From Saussurea involucrata (taxonomy: Eukaryota; Streptophyta; Magnoliopsida; Asterales; Asteraceae): a DNA stretch of 64,000 bases. This document shows positions 10,881 through 22,539 of the stretch, one piece after another. The stretch lies in NCBI GenBank assembly GCA_033807775.1, contig CM066319.1, positions 142,526,983 to 142,590,982 of the forward strand, in the 5' to 3' direction. Made by a program: the position numbers and the translations under genes. The notes beneath the pieces are model-generated. The model was not told the origin of the DNA. It ran no database searches and saw only the letters and a list, made by a program, of their open reading frames with translations. Every line of letters starts with the position of its first letter. Position 1 is the stretch's first letter.

Positions 10881-11054
10881 AGGTTTCTGTTGAGCCATTT
10901 GCTCCTTGTGGCTATAAATACCCGTGTTAGTTCCAACTGTAAAAGTTACAACATCCGTACAACATTTTGATATCATAATAGTCTCGTCTCTCACCAAACA
11001 AATGCATCATCTTCAAACCCATCGTCTTTACAAGTAATGCCCAAGTGACTCAAA

Positions 11055-11246
11055 TTGGCGATAGAAACAAGGGAAACGGAGATCGCGCAACTCACTAAAG
11101 AGTGGAAACAACTGATGGCCAGGAAGGATGCACACTTGAAAAGGACCGAAGAGGAAGAAAAGGAGATCAAAAGGATGATGAGGGAGATAAAAGATAAGGA
11201 GTCCCGTATTCGTCAAGAAAACTTAGAAGTTCACCACATTATGTAA
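11055..11246 (+). CDS. 63-aa coiled-coil ORF, probable gene fragment
   Basis: The protein is highly charged with heptad-like spacing (ETEIAQLTKEWKQLMARKD, later EEEEKEIKRMMREIKDKE) and no other domain. It follows a TATA-like site at 10911 by about 140 bp. The pattern recalls the C-terminal coiled coil of plant ORFs related to PIF/Harbinger ORF1 or NAM-associated proteins, but that is a weak impression. It may be a captured fragment rather than a working gene. Confidence 0.35.
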   Translation: MAIETRETEIAQLTKEWKQLMARKDAHLKRTEEEEKEIKRMMREIKDKESRIRQENLEVHHIM

Positions 11247-12664
11247 CCGAGAAGCAAACCTGGATTGATCAATGTAAGGAAATTTATCCTTAGGTGGTGT
11301 TACGGGTGTTGGTTTCGTACTTTGTTGTTTCTATGTTGTTGTTTTCAACTTTCCAGTTTCTATGTTGTTGTTTTGTACTTTCCAGTTCTATGTTGTTTTT
11401 TCGTTCCTTTCCAGTTTCTATGTTGTTGTTTCGTTCCTGTAGGGGTATGTTGATGTTTCATGTTGTAGTTTGCTCATGAATAAAGGTCTTTAAGTAGTCT
11501 GAAAAGTAGTCTGATAAATACTGCAAGATTCGTCTGAAAAGTGATTCATATTAAAAATAACAAGTCATAGATATTATACAAGATTATTTCATAACAAACA
11601 CATACTAAGCAGTACAGTACAAAATTATTCAAATGTCAAGCAACGGCTACACGATGGTTGGGTTTTTGACCCATTTTGGAAAACCCTAGAAGTGTTTGTT
11701 GGTGGATTCATATGGTGGTTGAGGTAACCTTCTCTTCTCTTCATTTTGGAAATTAGGGTTTCGATTTATTGTTGGTTTTGGATGTAATATGTTGGGGGAA
11801 ATGATTCTAAGTGTTTGGGGATAAATATTTATGGTTGGAAACTTGTGGATCTAGGTTTTTGGAAGCTTTGGCTTGAAGATTCAAGTTTTTCAGAGGAGCT
11901 TACGTTTGGGGAAAAATCTAGATTTAACCTAAATCTAGCAAGGTGAGTTCAAGTTGATTTGTGAAAACGTTGTACATGCCAAAATGTTTATTTTAAAGTA
12001 TTTGTGTGCTTTATATAAAATTATCACTTGTTGAGTTAGTTAAAGGGTTTTGATTTATCAAAGTGTTGAGCTTTACAAATCTTGTAAAACACCCACATTT
12101 GGGGATTTTGAGTGATTGATAAATAAATCACGAGTGAAAGTGTTTTGTTAATTTATTGCATAAGTGAAGGTTGTTTGGTCAAAATACATTTCTAGTGTAT
12201 GTTGAGATTATGCAATAGTTATGATATGTTACGTTTTGAAAATGTAAACGTGTGAGTTGGGGATTTTGGTCAGTCTCGACCTTATGAATATTTTGAGAGT
12301 TATAAACCTTTTATTTTGGGCCGAAGGCCAATTGAGAATTAAAAGGCAAAGATTTTGGGTAACGATGTATTTTGGTTTACGAAACCGTGTGGGCAACGCG
12401 TATTTAGTCAAACGTTTATTTTGCCTTTAAAGGCTTGATTTATACTCAGATGGGTATTTTGAGTGTTTGCCGGTTTTAGTAGCTCGAGGTGGAGCCTTGG
12501 ACGTGTTATGCGCTTATTTGCGTTTTATTTGAGAATGTGCCCCTTTGAGTGTTTTGTCTTATATGTGAAGACCATTTGACAACTATGTATTCTTGGTACT
12601 TTTGAGTCTAATAAACCATTACGAATTATATACATTATCATGTTATAAAGGATTTGAGTATACG

Positions 12665-12665
12665 T

Positions 12666-12714
<49 letters not shown>
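12665..12714. repeat. (AC)n(AT)n microsatellite, copy A
   Basis: A run of CA dinucleotides passes into TA dinucleotides. The same site in copy B is longer, which fits slippage after the duplication. Confidence 0.95.
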
Positions 12715-12718
<4 letters not shown>

Positions 12719-13063
12719 TGTATGGTTTGACATCATTGAGAAAGTGCCAATGAAGGGGTTTTGAGATAATCATGCCTCGGAGAATGTGTTTGCATGATGT
12801 GGGTTAGATACACTTCATTTGCATGAGTTGACTTTTGATAAACGATCATTGGATCTTTTAAGCATATGGCTCGGTTTTGGACTCTGTTGGGTCTCGAGGG
12901 CATTTGCCCGGTTTTGATAAGCTCGACGTGGGCTTGGGTTATGACTTGCATGAATTGCATCATATTCGAGAATTACATGATTTGAATGCATTGTTTATTC
13001 TTTTGGGGTCATGTATAAATTTCTAGATTAAGTAAGCTTGTTTTGGGATGGTGGATTCTAAGG

Positions 13064-13395
13064 TAAAGATCCGCTCGGGTAGAACTTGGTGGTTTTAGGC
13101 TAGAGATCCAGTTTGGGTTGATGCCACAATAGACTAGAGATCCAGTTTGGGTTGATGTCTCCGTGGACTAAAGATCCGGTTTGGGTTGATGTCTCACTAG
13201 GCTAGAGATCCGGTTTGGGTTGATGCCTCACTTGACTAAAGAGCCGGTTTGGATTGATGTCACAATAGACTAGAGATCCGGTTTGGGTTGATGTCTCAAT
13301 AGACTAAAATCCGGTTTGGGTTGATGTCTCCATGGACTAAAGATCCAGTTTGGGTTGATGTTCAAAATTGACTAAAGACCTGGATATGGTCGATG
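13064..13395. repeat. Tandem repeat of about 35-40 bp, copy A
   Basis: Units close to ACTAAAGATCCGGTTTGGGT plus TGATGTCTC recur about eight times. The homologous array in copy B is at 15576-15907. Confidence 0.85.
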
Positions 13396-15158
13396 TCATA
13401 TGTTTTCCCATCCATGAAACATGCTTATAATTTACAATTGTGGTTTAGCTTGTGTGTTCGCCATATTCGATAAAATCGGGTCACCCCCGTCACCGAAGGG
13501 TGTTGCTTTCGGGTAACACCCGCAAACTTTGGATAAGAGAAGTAGCTCGACAAACGACACGTGACCCACAAGTTTACGAGAAACCTGGAAGGACGAAGCT
13601 AGTCGCGATCGAAGGAAGTACCGAGGGAGTTTGGGATCGGAAAACGAGGTTTTCGGGTCGAGGAGTGCATGGCACGATTATGCCCAACGACTATGACATG
13701 GTCACTATCGCCGAGGGCACAGTCGCTGGAGGCCACCACCTCACGGTACAAAGACGGCGACAATACCCGTGATTGTGCCCAATGGCACTCTCGCGAGGAT
13801 GGAGATGGCCCGTGGTACACATGCCGCGATAGTACCGACGAGTATGTTAGGGGCACTATCGCTGTGCAAGGTCGCCCACGGGTGTTGGGTGTTTAAAAAC
13901 GGGTTTTCAGCCTCTACCTCATTTCCCAACTTCAACCAAACCCTTCCTTTTCTCTCTAAACTGAACCCTTTTGGTATTTTAGGGTTTTTACACTCTTGGA
14001 ACCTCAAATCTTGGAAATTCTTGGGATCTTTTGCATCTAGGAGAAGATTGGAGACCTTTGGAATGGGACATTTCATCTCATCCTATTTTATCTTGAAGAT
14101 TTCTTGATTCTAAGGTTTTTAGCCAACTCTCTTCAAAACCCTTTCATCTTTTGGAGTTCAAGACCCATTTTGGAAACCCTAGAAGTGTTTGTTAGTGGAT
14201 TCATATGGTGGTTGAGGTAACCTTCTCTTCTCTTCATTTTGGAAATTTGGGTTTCGATTTATTGGTGGTTTTGGATGTAATATGTTGGGGGAAATGATTC
14301 TAAGTGTTTGGGGATAAATATTTATGGTTGGAAACTTGTGGATCTAGGTTTTTGGAAGCTTTGGCTTGAAGATTCAAGTTTCTTCAAAGGAGCTTACGTT
14401 TGGGGAAAAATCTAGATTTAGCCTAAATCTAGCAAGGTGAGTTCAAGTTGATTTGTGAAAACATTGTACATGCCAAAATGTTTATTTTAAAGTATTTGTG
14501 TGCTTTATATAAAATTATCACTTGTTGAGTTAATTAATGGGTTTTGATTTATCAAAGTGTTGAGCTTTACAAATCTTGTAAAACACCCACATTTGGGGAT
14601 TTTGAGTGATTGATAAATAAATCACGAGTGAAAGTGTTTTGTTAATTTATTGCATAAGTGAAGGTTGTTTGGTCAAAATACACTTCTAGTGTTTGTTGAG
14701 ATTATGCAATAGTTATGATATGTTACGTTTTGAAAATGTGAACGTGTGAGTTGGGGATTTTGGTCAATCTCAACCTTATGAATATTTTGAGGGTTATAAA
14801 CCTTTTATTTTGGGCCGAAGGCCAATTGAGAATTAAAAGGCAAAGATTTTGGGTAACGATGTATTTTGGTTTACGAAACCGTGCGGGCAACGCGTATTTA
14901 GTCAAACGTTTATTTGCCTTTAAAGGCTTGATTTATACTCAGATGGGTATTTTGAGTGTTTGCCGGTTTTAGTAGCTCGAGGTGGAGCCTTGGACGTGTT
15001 ATGCGCTTATTTGCGTTTTATTTGAGAATGTGCCCCTTTGAGTGTTTTGTCTTTTATGTGAAGACCATTTGACAACTATGTATTCTTGGTACTTTTAAGT
15101 CTAATAAACCATTACGAATTATATACATTATCATGTTATAAAGGATTTGAGTATACGT

Positions 15159-15230
<72 letters not shown>
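15159..15230. repeat. (AC)n(AT)n microsatellite, copy B
   Basis: It is the same locus as 12665-12714, but with an AT run about 20 bp longer. Confidence 0.95.
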
Positions 15231-15233
<3 letters not shown>

Positions 15234-15575
15234 TGTATGGTTTGACTTCATTGAGAAAGTGGCAATGAAGGGGTTTTAAGATAATCATGCCTCAGAGCAT
15301 GTGTTTGCATGATGTGGGTTAGATACACTTCATTTGCATGAGTTGACTTTTGATAAACGATTATTGGATCTTTTAAGCATATGGCTCGGTTTTGGACTCT
15401 GTTGGGTCTCGAGGGCATTTGCCCGGTTTTGATAAGCTCGGCGTGGGCTTGGGTTATGACTTGCATGAATTGCATCGTATTCGAGAATTACATTATTTGA
15501 ATGCATTGGTTATTCTTTTGGGGTCATGTATAAATTTCTAGATTAAGTAAGCTTGTTTTGGGATGGTGGAATTCC

Positions 15576-15907
15576 AATGTAAAGATCCGGTCGGGTTGAT
15601 CTTGGTGGTTTTAGGCTAGAGATCCAGTTTGGGTTGATGTCACAATAGACTAGGGATCCAGTTTGGGTTGATGTCTCCGTGGACTAAAGATCCGGTTTGG
15701 GTTGATGTCTCACTAGGCTAGAGATCCGGTTTGGGTTGATGCCTCACTTGACTAACGATCCAGTTTGGATTGATGTCACAATAGACTAGAGATTCGGTTT
15801 GGGTTGATGTCTCAATAGACTAAAGATCTGGTTTGGGTTGATGTCTCCATGGACTAAAGATCTAGTTTGGGTTGATGTTCAAAATTGACTAAAGACCTGG
15901 ATATGGT
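15576..15907. repeat. Tandem repeat of about 35-40 bp, copy B
   Basis: It is the duplicate of the array at 13064-13395, with the same unit order and scattered substitutions. Confidence 0.85.
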
Positions 15908-16738
15908 CGATGTCATATGTTTTCCCATCCATGAAACATGCTTATAATTTACAATTGTGGTTTAGCTTGTGTGTTCGCCATATTCGATGAAATCGGGTCT
16001 CCCCCGTCACCGAAGGGTGTTGCTTTCGGGTAATTTGTTCATCCATTATGTCGGCGTCGTATTATATGTGTATGGATTGTTTTTCCATGAGTTATGGGCG
16101 GTATTTTATGCCTTATCCTTGTTTGGATGTTTCGACTATTGGAGTTTTATTTGTATTGATTTTATTTGGGAAATTCGTTATTGATTTACATCTTGAGTGA
16201 GTTTTAGATTTGAGTTCATTGCTGGGAAATGATTTTCATTGGAAACTTTCATCACGGAATTTGTGTGCGTCTGGAAAATGGGTTGTCGATATATTTAATA
16301 CAAATCCCTTTTCGGAAATCATGATTTAAGTTGAATCTTTTGGTCTAACAAGTTATTTAATCATGATGTAAACTATTGAACTCACTAGGCGTTAGCCTAA
16401 CCTTTTTATTTGTCGGCATGTGCAACAGGTTCAGGTTGGGGGATAGCTTTAGCGACACTGTGAAAAGATGAGTTCTAGTAGTGTGCTCGAGAAGTGAATT
16501 GCTTTGTAAAGTCTTCCGCACTTATTTTGGGATTAGCAACTTGTACGTGTGTTAAGTAACACCCGACTTTATTTTGGTCACATAGTATGACTTGAGGTAT
16601 TAATTGTGGGAGTTGTTATGTTTTAAATTTTGAGGTATTTCCAAGGATGGTTTGTAGAAAGGATTTTTATCCTCACTTGGTTATTTAATCGAAATTTTAG
16701 TTAGTTGCTCTTTCCAATTTTGAGGGTGTTACAATCCC

Positions 16739-17228
16739 GGCGGAAGTTGACAAAGAGCACTTTAGTGAGCCGGAAGATGACGAAGATGACCCGATGGATG
16801 TGGTAGCACAACATACGGAGGTGTCAGAACCTTCTAGGCCGGTTCAGAAGACGTTTTTTGGGAAATATTTTGGTAGCCTATGGACAAAACAACCAGATAC
16901 CACACCACTCCCTGCACGAAAAACTAGTCCAAGGGTGAATGCAAAGGGAAAGGGAAAGGGAAAGTTGACTTCATCGGCGCTCTTGACGTGCGTTTCGGCG
17001 TTGGATATCATGGACAAATGCGAAAATGGTGAACTCCCCCCCTGTTATTTCCATTTTATGGCAACCTGAACATTTCCAATAGGTTTTTCGAAGTACTGCT
17101 GCCATGTGACCCGACTGACTCTGAATTGGAGGATCTGGTTAGTATTGAAGTTTAAAATTTAAATAGTCATATAATCAAATATATTTCTTATTACAGGTCT
17201 AACAATCTATGTTTTGTGTATAGCATAT
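16739..17228 (+). pseudogene. Ulp1-type gene, acidic linker and start of protease domain
   Basis: After the second copy of ATCCC the frame resumes with an acidic stretch (FSEPEDDEDDPMDV) and a basic KGKGKGKL stretch. It reaches a stop at 17066, then a segment with a donor at 17138 (GTTAGT) and an acceptor ending at 17196 (TTACAG). The last exon piece encodes LTIYVLCIA and is cut at 17223-17228. In Ulp1-like proteases a hydrophobic strand of this kind precedes the catalytic His-Trp pair. The continuation with TCTCATTGG (Ser-His-Trp) is at 51631, after the large nested insertion. The frame of the acidic part differs from that read across 9699-9825, so a frameshift is likely. Confidence 0.65.
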
Positions 17229-18063
17229 TGTTAATGCCAAAAATCACCCAAAGGATAACTTAAGGTCGGTGTGGAGCTTTAACAGCTAAAGGAAGGGATC
17301 TCAAGACAAACAACACAATCGCAAGACGGAATGTAAATAAGACAGAAGAATTGGTGACGCGGAAAACCCAAACGAGGGAAAAACCCGCGACCGACTTGGG
17401 GAAGTCGACGGTGCACTATGGTCACCAAACAGGGGCGAAATCATTTGGTAACAAGTGTCGTGTGTACAACAGATTACAATAAGAGTAAAATTAAACTTAA
17501 TTGTAAGCTAGTGTCGTGCGTCGTGTGTAAATCGTGCGAAATAGACTGCTGTCGTGCGAAATGAACTGCTCGTCGTGCGAAACTTGCATGAGCGATATTT
17601 GTTCAAATGCTCTGACGATCACTGTTGTATTGCGTAGAAAATGTAGAAATGAGAGTATATATGAATGCGAAGATCATCGGTGTCTGGCGAAGAGTGGAGC
17701 AGGCCTTTATATAGCTTTTGGTATCATTAAATGTGTCTTGATGACTTGTTTGTTACTGCTGCCTTGGTCTTTAACTGCCATTAAAAGCTCCGTCCGTTAT
17801 GACCGTTGTGCAATGATTGTTCTTGGACCTGCATTAATGAGACAAAGAAACGGCTGTTGACTGTTAACGGTTAGTACGGTTGTACGACCGTCTTGAGTCT
17901 CGGGCGCCGGTTGAATGAAACTTACGACTGCCAAGAAAATGTACGACGATATAAACGATTGTAAATAATCTACAAGACCTTATCTTAATACAAGAATGGT
18001 CTTATATAAATGTCATGTGTATTTTTTACCGTCGGTCGTGGGGTGTAGATTTTTACCCAAACA
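17229..18063 (-). mobile_element. 3' LTR of a reverse Tat/Retand-type element
   Basis: The plus strand starts TGTTAATGCC and ends ACCCAAACA; read on the minus strand it is TGTTTGGGT...GGCATTAACA, the same family as the LTR at 52867-53689. A minus-strand polypurine tract (TTTTGGGGGCAAAC) lies immediately after it at 18064-18077, which marks it as the 3' LTR of a minus-strand element. Small frames inside are shadows. Confidence 0.85.
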
Positions 18064-18077
18064 GTTTGCCCCCAAAA
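18064..18077 (-). other. Polypurine tract of the reverse Tat element
   Basis: The minus strand reads TTTTGGGGGCAAAC directly next to the LTR start. Its position and composition fit the plus-strand primer of reverse transcription. Confidence 0.75.
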
Positions 18078-18492
18078 TTTGAATTTTAGGCGTGAAATTC
18101 AAATTTTAAATTCGAAGGGCTGAGACAACACGTGTCGCGCGGGGAGAGGATCTGGTCGAATCCCAACCGTCTTGGTCCGATTTGGACCAAGGAGGCGAAA
18201 ACGGTCGATGACGTCACGGGGCCGTGTCAGAGGCGTGGAGCCGTTGTAGGACAGGTGTCGTCCATCCGGACATTACATGCGAAAAGGTGGTGGACAACTG
18301 TCGACCATCCGCTGGACTGATCTGACACGTCGTTTGCCAAATAAATATCGCGATTATGGAGATCCTTTCCTTTCTACGCTTTCGGTATTTTCAGAAAGAA
18401 ATTTCAGAGTGATTTACTTGCTTGTTTTACGTGCGAGCTCTGAGTGTTTATAAATCGAACGAGTTTTGTCAATCTTTGTTACCAGATTAAAA

Positions 18493-20592
18493 ATGTCGAT
18501 CGAACCTGCAAGTTCTATCGTGAGCCAGGAAGGACTCAGTGCCTTCAGGACATTATCCGGCGTCCCCGAGGCGTTGCAGTAATACTTGTCGGACCAGTTC
18601 CGGCCATCTGAGTGTTCGAATGGGCACTTCATCTTGTATGAATACCCATTCAAAATTGGTTACAAGTGGCCTTTCTCTCCCTTGGCTACGGAGTTTCTAA
18701 GTAGGTATCGTCTGTCACCTGCTCAAGTAATGCCGCAGTTTTGGAGGATAGTTCATGTGATCGACAGGGTCACCACTGACTGGGCGACTACATTTACGGT
18801 GGACGATCTACTGGTGGCACACCTGGTCAAGGTGGACAACTACCACCGATATAGCATGTTCTCCAAATACAGGGGAGTCCAGATACTGGTGCAGAACACC
18901 CAGGTAAACGATCATGGGTGGAAGGCCAGATACGTTTTTGGCAAGGTCCAGGCGCTGGACTTCTGGCGAAGGATACGACCTGGGTTACCGTCGGGTGGAA
19001 TACCGACAGTAAGTCATTTTTGTCATGTATGTTTCTATTTGGTCGTGCGTTTTCAGCTATCTTATATTTTATTTTCGCTTTTCAGCCATCAATTTTGTTG
19101 AGGCCGATGATCCGAAGGAATCTTTGGCGAAGATCGAGAGGTTCCAGTCTTATAGTCTTGAAGACCGATCTTTCTTTGTTCAGCGCTCTCTGATGGATGA
19201 GGACTCGGATATCGAGGTCCTCTCAGTCAAAGGACCAGGCGTTCCTACAGAGGAGGGAATGGAAAGAGAAGGAGAAGAAGAAGAAGCGACAGGTAATAGT
19301 CTGCATCTTACTTCGTCGTACGACTTAATCATATTTATTTGTGTACTTTTTCATCTTACCTTTTCTCGTATACCTTTCTGCAGGTGGGTCAGGCAAGGTG
19401 CCCACTCACGGCGTGTCGAATAAGGAGTCTCAGCTCCTCTTGGCCCGAAAGGCCAAGAGTTGAAACGAAAAGCCCCATCATCCCTGTCGTCAGGGATGAA
19501 AAAGTCTAGGGCGAGTTCCCGGAGGGAACCGTCATCGAAGAGTGGTGGCCCCCACCATCGCTGAGAAGACGAAGATGCCACCGGACGTTATTGATGCGAC
19601 CCCGGTGAGCGTAGCTCCCCCGTAGGCACCTGAGGTCGAGGAAACCGGGCCCCAGACGGTCGCTTCGTCCCCTTCGTCGATCGACAAGGGGAAAGGACAT
19701 GCGACGGAGAGCTCGCCGGCACCATGTCGGTCCATTTCTCGTTGCCGAGGGACTTTATGGCCAGCGATGAGATGGACAGCGACAAGATCTTCCCAGACCT
19801 GGGGAAATTCTTCCTTCCTTCCTTCCAGAAGCGTTTCCAGGAGGTTACGGTTGACGAGATGGGGTCGCAAGTCGCAGGGCTGACTTTCAAGGTATGTACG
19901 ACCCATCTGTCTTACATGTTTCTTGTCATTAGTTTCTGACGTTTGTAAATGTCTTACGTTTGTTTGATCGTGCGACTACAGGCGTTCCAGACTTCACTCT
20001 GCTTATACGCCCATATGGAGAAGATCCGGAGGGTCGCACCCGTTGCCCTGGAGAAAATGCGCAAGGCTAAAGATGAAACTCGCTTGGCACGGGAGCATGA
20101 GAAGTTGGCGATGGAAAGGGCTGAGGTCCTCTCGGCAAAGCTCGATGAAGCGCAAGACTTCTACGAGGCGTCGATGAGAGCGAAGGAAGACCTTCAGCGC
20201 CATTTGAAGGAAGCCCTTGAGAAGTCCTCTGCGACTGAGGCGGAGTTAGGAACGACTAATGCTTCCTTGACCGAGAGCGAAAACAGGTCAGGGACCTTAA
20301 GTCGCTCGTCAAGGCGAAGGAGAAGGAGGTCGACTCCTTAGAGGAGCGACTCCTGTCGTTTGAAGCCCTGACCCGTCTGAGGGTCCGAGCGGCGATCATG
20401 TGTCTCCATCTACGGGGGTTAAACCCTATGGCCGGAGCCTAAGCAAAAGTCGCCACATTCTTGGAGCAGGTCGGGGACGAGGAAGAACTCGACCAAGAAG
20501 AAAAGCTTGAAGAAGAGGATTCTACTGACGTTGAGGTCGCAGGAGGTGGCGATGAGGGGGTCGCTCAGGAGCAGGAGCCTCCTCAGCCTTGA
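18493..20592 (+). pseudogene. Spliced antisense ORF of the Tat/Retand element
   Basis: A four-exon gene lies opposite to the element's own pol. The exons are 18493-19008, 19086-19292, 19384-19891 and 19982-20592, with donors GTAAGT, GTAATA, GTATGT and acceptors TTTTCAG, CTGCAG, CTACAG. The protein has an N-terminal domain with YPFKIGYKWPFSP and LPSGGIP segments, an acidic and basic middle, a long coiled coil in exon 4 (DETRLAREHEKLAMERAEVL) and a Glu-rich tail ending TGA at 20592. An in-frame TAA lies near 18580 and a frameshift near 20287, so it is decayed. Extra antisense ORFs at this position are known in Tat elements; their function is unknown. A poly(A)-like AATGAA lies near 20673. Confidence 0.65.
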
Positions 20593-21361
20593 CTTTTTGC
20601 TTTCTTTTGTTTTTCTTTTAATGGGGCGACTATGATCGGCCGTGCCCTTTACTTGTAAATTTTTTGATCGAATGAATACAGGTAACTTTTTGCTATGCTA
20701 TCATCCTGTGCTTTATTTTGTCGTAAATAAACAAAATAAACAAAAGATAACACGACTTAAAGAACGAGCGTTTGAAGCAATAAAATATATGTAAAGCTGT
20801 ACGACAAGGGTACTTGTAACTTTTGCAGTTGTCGGGCGACTAAGGACGAATAAATTTTCTAAGTATGGAATTCAAGTCATAAGACTTATCATCCGAAACT
20901 TAGATAAAACACCTGTTGTAATCGTAAGATCCATGATATGAATCGTAAGATTTTGCTCATGACGTATGGGTCATGATAAGACGGTCGTGACATAACAATC
21001 GTTACATAATAGTAGTTGAGACTTTGTTTCTTACGATGAGGATCATAAGACTGGCGTTCGTGTGATCCTACGATCCTGCAATGTAAAACTCGGGGGTGGT
21101 CGTTGGTAAGACCAACGACCCTCCGATGCCAAAGTCAGTAATTGATTTAGAAAGATAAATCATATGAAAAAGTTTAAAAGAAGTATTTCTTTAAATGTAC
21201 TGCGTTTCAACTGTGTGGGATGTCTTGGTCGTCGAGGGTTCGAAGCCTGCACCCTTCCCAACGACTTCAGATATTCGGTAAGGTCATTCCCACTTAGTGG
21301 ATAACTTACCTGCGTTTGGTTCCCTGGTATTTTGGAATACCCGTCGTAAGACATAGTCACC
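20593..21361. other. Internal non-coding spacer of the reverse Tat element
   Basis: AT-rich sequence between the antisense ORF and the integrase C-terminus. It is rich in CGTAAG-like words and repeats of 'catgataagac'. I see no gene. Confidence 0.5.
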
Positions 21362-22531
21362 CTAATAGATCTTGGCTTTAACATTTTTGTTAAAATGTCG
21401 CTCGACAACTTGTCGTTGAGATTCCATTTTGACCAAAGCGGACTCTCTTAGCTCTTCGAGAGCGTCGAGATCGTAGCTTAGGTCCACCAAGTTATGGTTG
21501 ACGGATGTATGTCTCGATGTCGGGAGCCGCACTTCAATAGGTAAGATGACTTCACAGCCATAAACCAATGAGAATGACGTTTGTCCTGTCGATGTTCGCG
21601 GTGTCGTACGATTAGCCCATAGGACCGATGGGAGTTCTTCGACCCATCTTCCTTTCGTGGCCTTAAGTCTTTTCTTTATCGAATTGACCGTAACTTTGTT
21701 GCTCGACTCCGCAAGACCATTAGACTGGGGATATCGCGGGGTTGAGGTCGTAAGTTTGATATTACGATCCTCACAAAATTGTTGCGTACGATCACTTATA
21801 AATTGTGACCCATTGTCACATACGATTTCGGAAGGAATTCCGAACCTGCATATAATGTTAGTCTGGATAAAAGAGATGACCTCTTTGTCCCGAATCTGGG
21901 AGTAGGCCGCTGCTTCTATCCATTTAGAAAAATAATCTGTAAGGACTAACAAAAAGACTTTCTGCCTTGGAGCAGGAGGTTGTTTACCGACGATGTCCAT
22001 TCCCCATCTCATGAAGGGCCATGGGATCAAAGACGTATGTAAAGGTTCGGAAGGCTGGTGTATCATACTTGAGTGTCGTTGACATGCGTCGCAACTTTGG
22101 ACGTACCTGATGGCGTCTTGTCTTAAGGTTGGCCAATAGTAGCCTTGTCGAGATATACGATTTTCAAAACTGCGACCACCAGAATGGTTGCCACATTCGC
22201 CATCGTGCATTTCTTTCAGAATGTTTTGTACCTGTTCTGGAGTATCGATACATCTTAGGTTTAGACCTGTTGATGATCGTCGATAAAGTCTGTCACCGAT
22301 GATAAGATATTTCGAAGCTTTAAATCGAATTTTTCGAGCTTCCATTTTATCTTCAGGTAGTAGGTCATGCATAAGATAATTCTTGATGTCGTACGACTGT
22401 TTGGGCAAAATTTCATCAGTCTCGACCACGACCAAGGTAAGGAAAACACTTATTTTACTTCCCCATAGTAAGGTAAAATTATAGTACTTTGTCCCTTGGT
22501 TAAAAGTCAAATCGTATGTTATCCACCTCAC
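21362..22531 (-). pseudogene. pol: Integrase fragment of the reverse Tat element
   Basis: The 389-codon frame contains the integrase zinc-binding region (H...H...CDACQRHS, about residues 125-155) and the catalytic core with Asp in WGMDIVG, Asp in VCDNGSQF and Glu after YPQSNGLAE. An LVYGCEVILPIEV segment follows, typical of Tat/Athila-type gypsy integrase. The reverse transcriptase and RNase H that should lie upstream (to the right) are missing. The first 30 or so residues look like unrelated sequence, so the element is truncated near 22450-22531, where a forward Tat LTR begins. The core is open but the element cannot be autonomous. Confidence 0.85.
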
Positions 22532-22539
22532 GACACTCG

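Larger units (their letters stand above)
10460..11667 (+). mobile_element. Passenger insertion in LTR copy A (unclassified)
   Basis: This segment is absent from copy B, where about 10 bp stand in its place (near 14150). It contains a minisatellite at 10632-10880 built on TGCAAGATTCGTCTGAAAAG, a TATA-like GCTATAAATACC at 10911-10922, a short coiled-coil frame at 11055-11246, a repeat-rich T/G stretch (11300-11470) and two more copies of the minisatellite unit (11490-11545). No clear terminal inverted repeats or target duplication were found. It could be a deletion derivative of a DNA transposon that carried a gene fragment. Confidence 0.55.
9827..13512 (+). repeat. Tandem copy A of the LTR segment
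   Basis: It is homologous to 13513-16029 along its length but carries an extra segment of about 1.2 kb at about 10460-11667. It ends in CTTTCGG where the next copy starts with GTAACACCCG; both parental positions contain GTAA, a 4-bp microhomology at the junction (13513-13516; compare 16030-16033). Confidence 0.85.
13513..16029 (+). repeat. Tandem copy B of the LTR segment
   Basis: It is colinear with copy A without the passenger insertion and continues directly into the LTR 3' part (16030-16733). The latter includes the 'ctcactaggcgttagcctaac' stretch near 16381-16401 and the terminal GGGTGTTACA. Short frames inside are not supported as genes. Confidence 0.85.
9826..16733 (+). mobile_element. 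Solo LTR (Tekay-like) with internal tandem duplication
   Basis: The segment starts TGTAACACCC and ends GGGTGTTACA, and is flanked by the direct repeat ATCCC at 9821-9825 and 16734-16738, so it is one insertion event. It is not a normal element: 9827-13512 and 13513-16029 are two copies of the same LTR stretch in tandem, and only the second continues to a proper LTR end at 16733. No gag, pol, primer-binding site or polypurine tract is present. The reconstructed LTR is about 3.2 kb. It disrupts an exon of the Ulp1 gene. Confidence 0.85.

Noticed and set aside
10578..10997. Overlapping minus-strand frames of 139, 102 and 65 aa
   Set aside because: They read through the minisatellite at 10632-10880 and have no recognisable domain.
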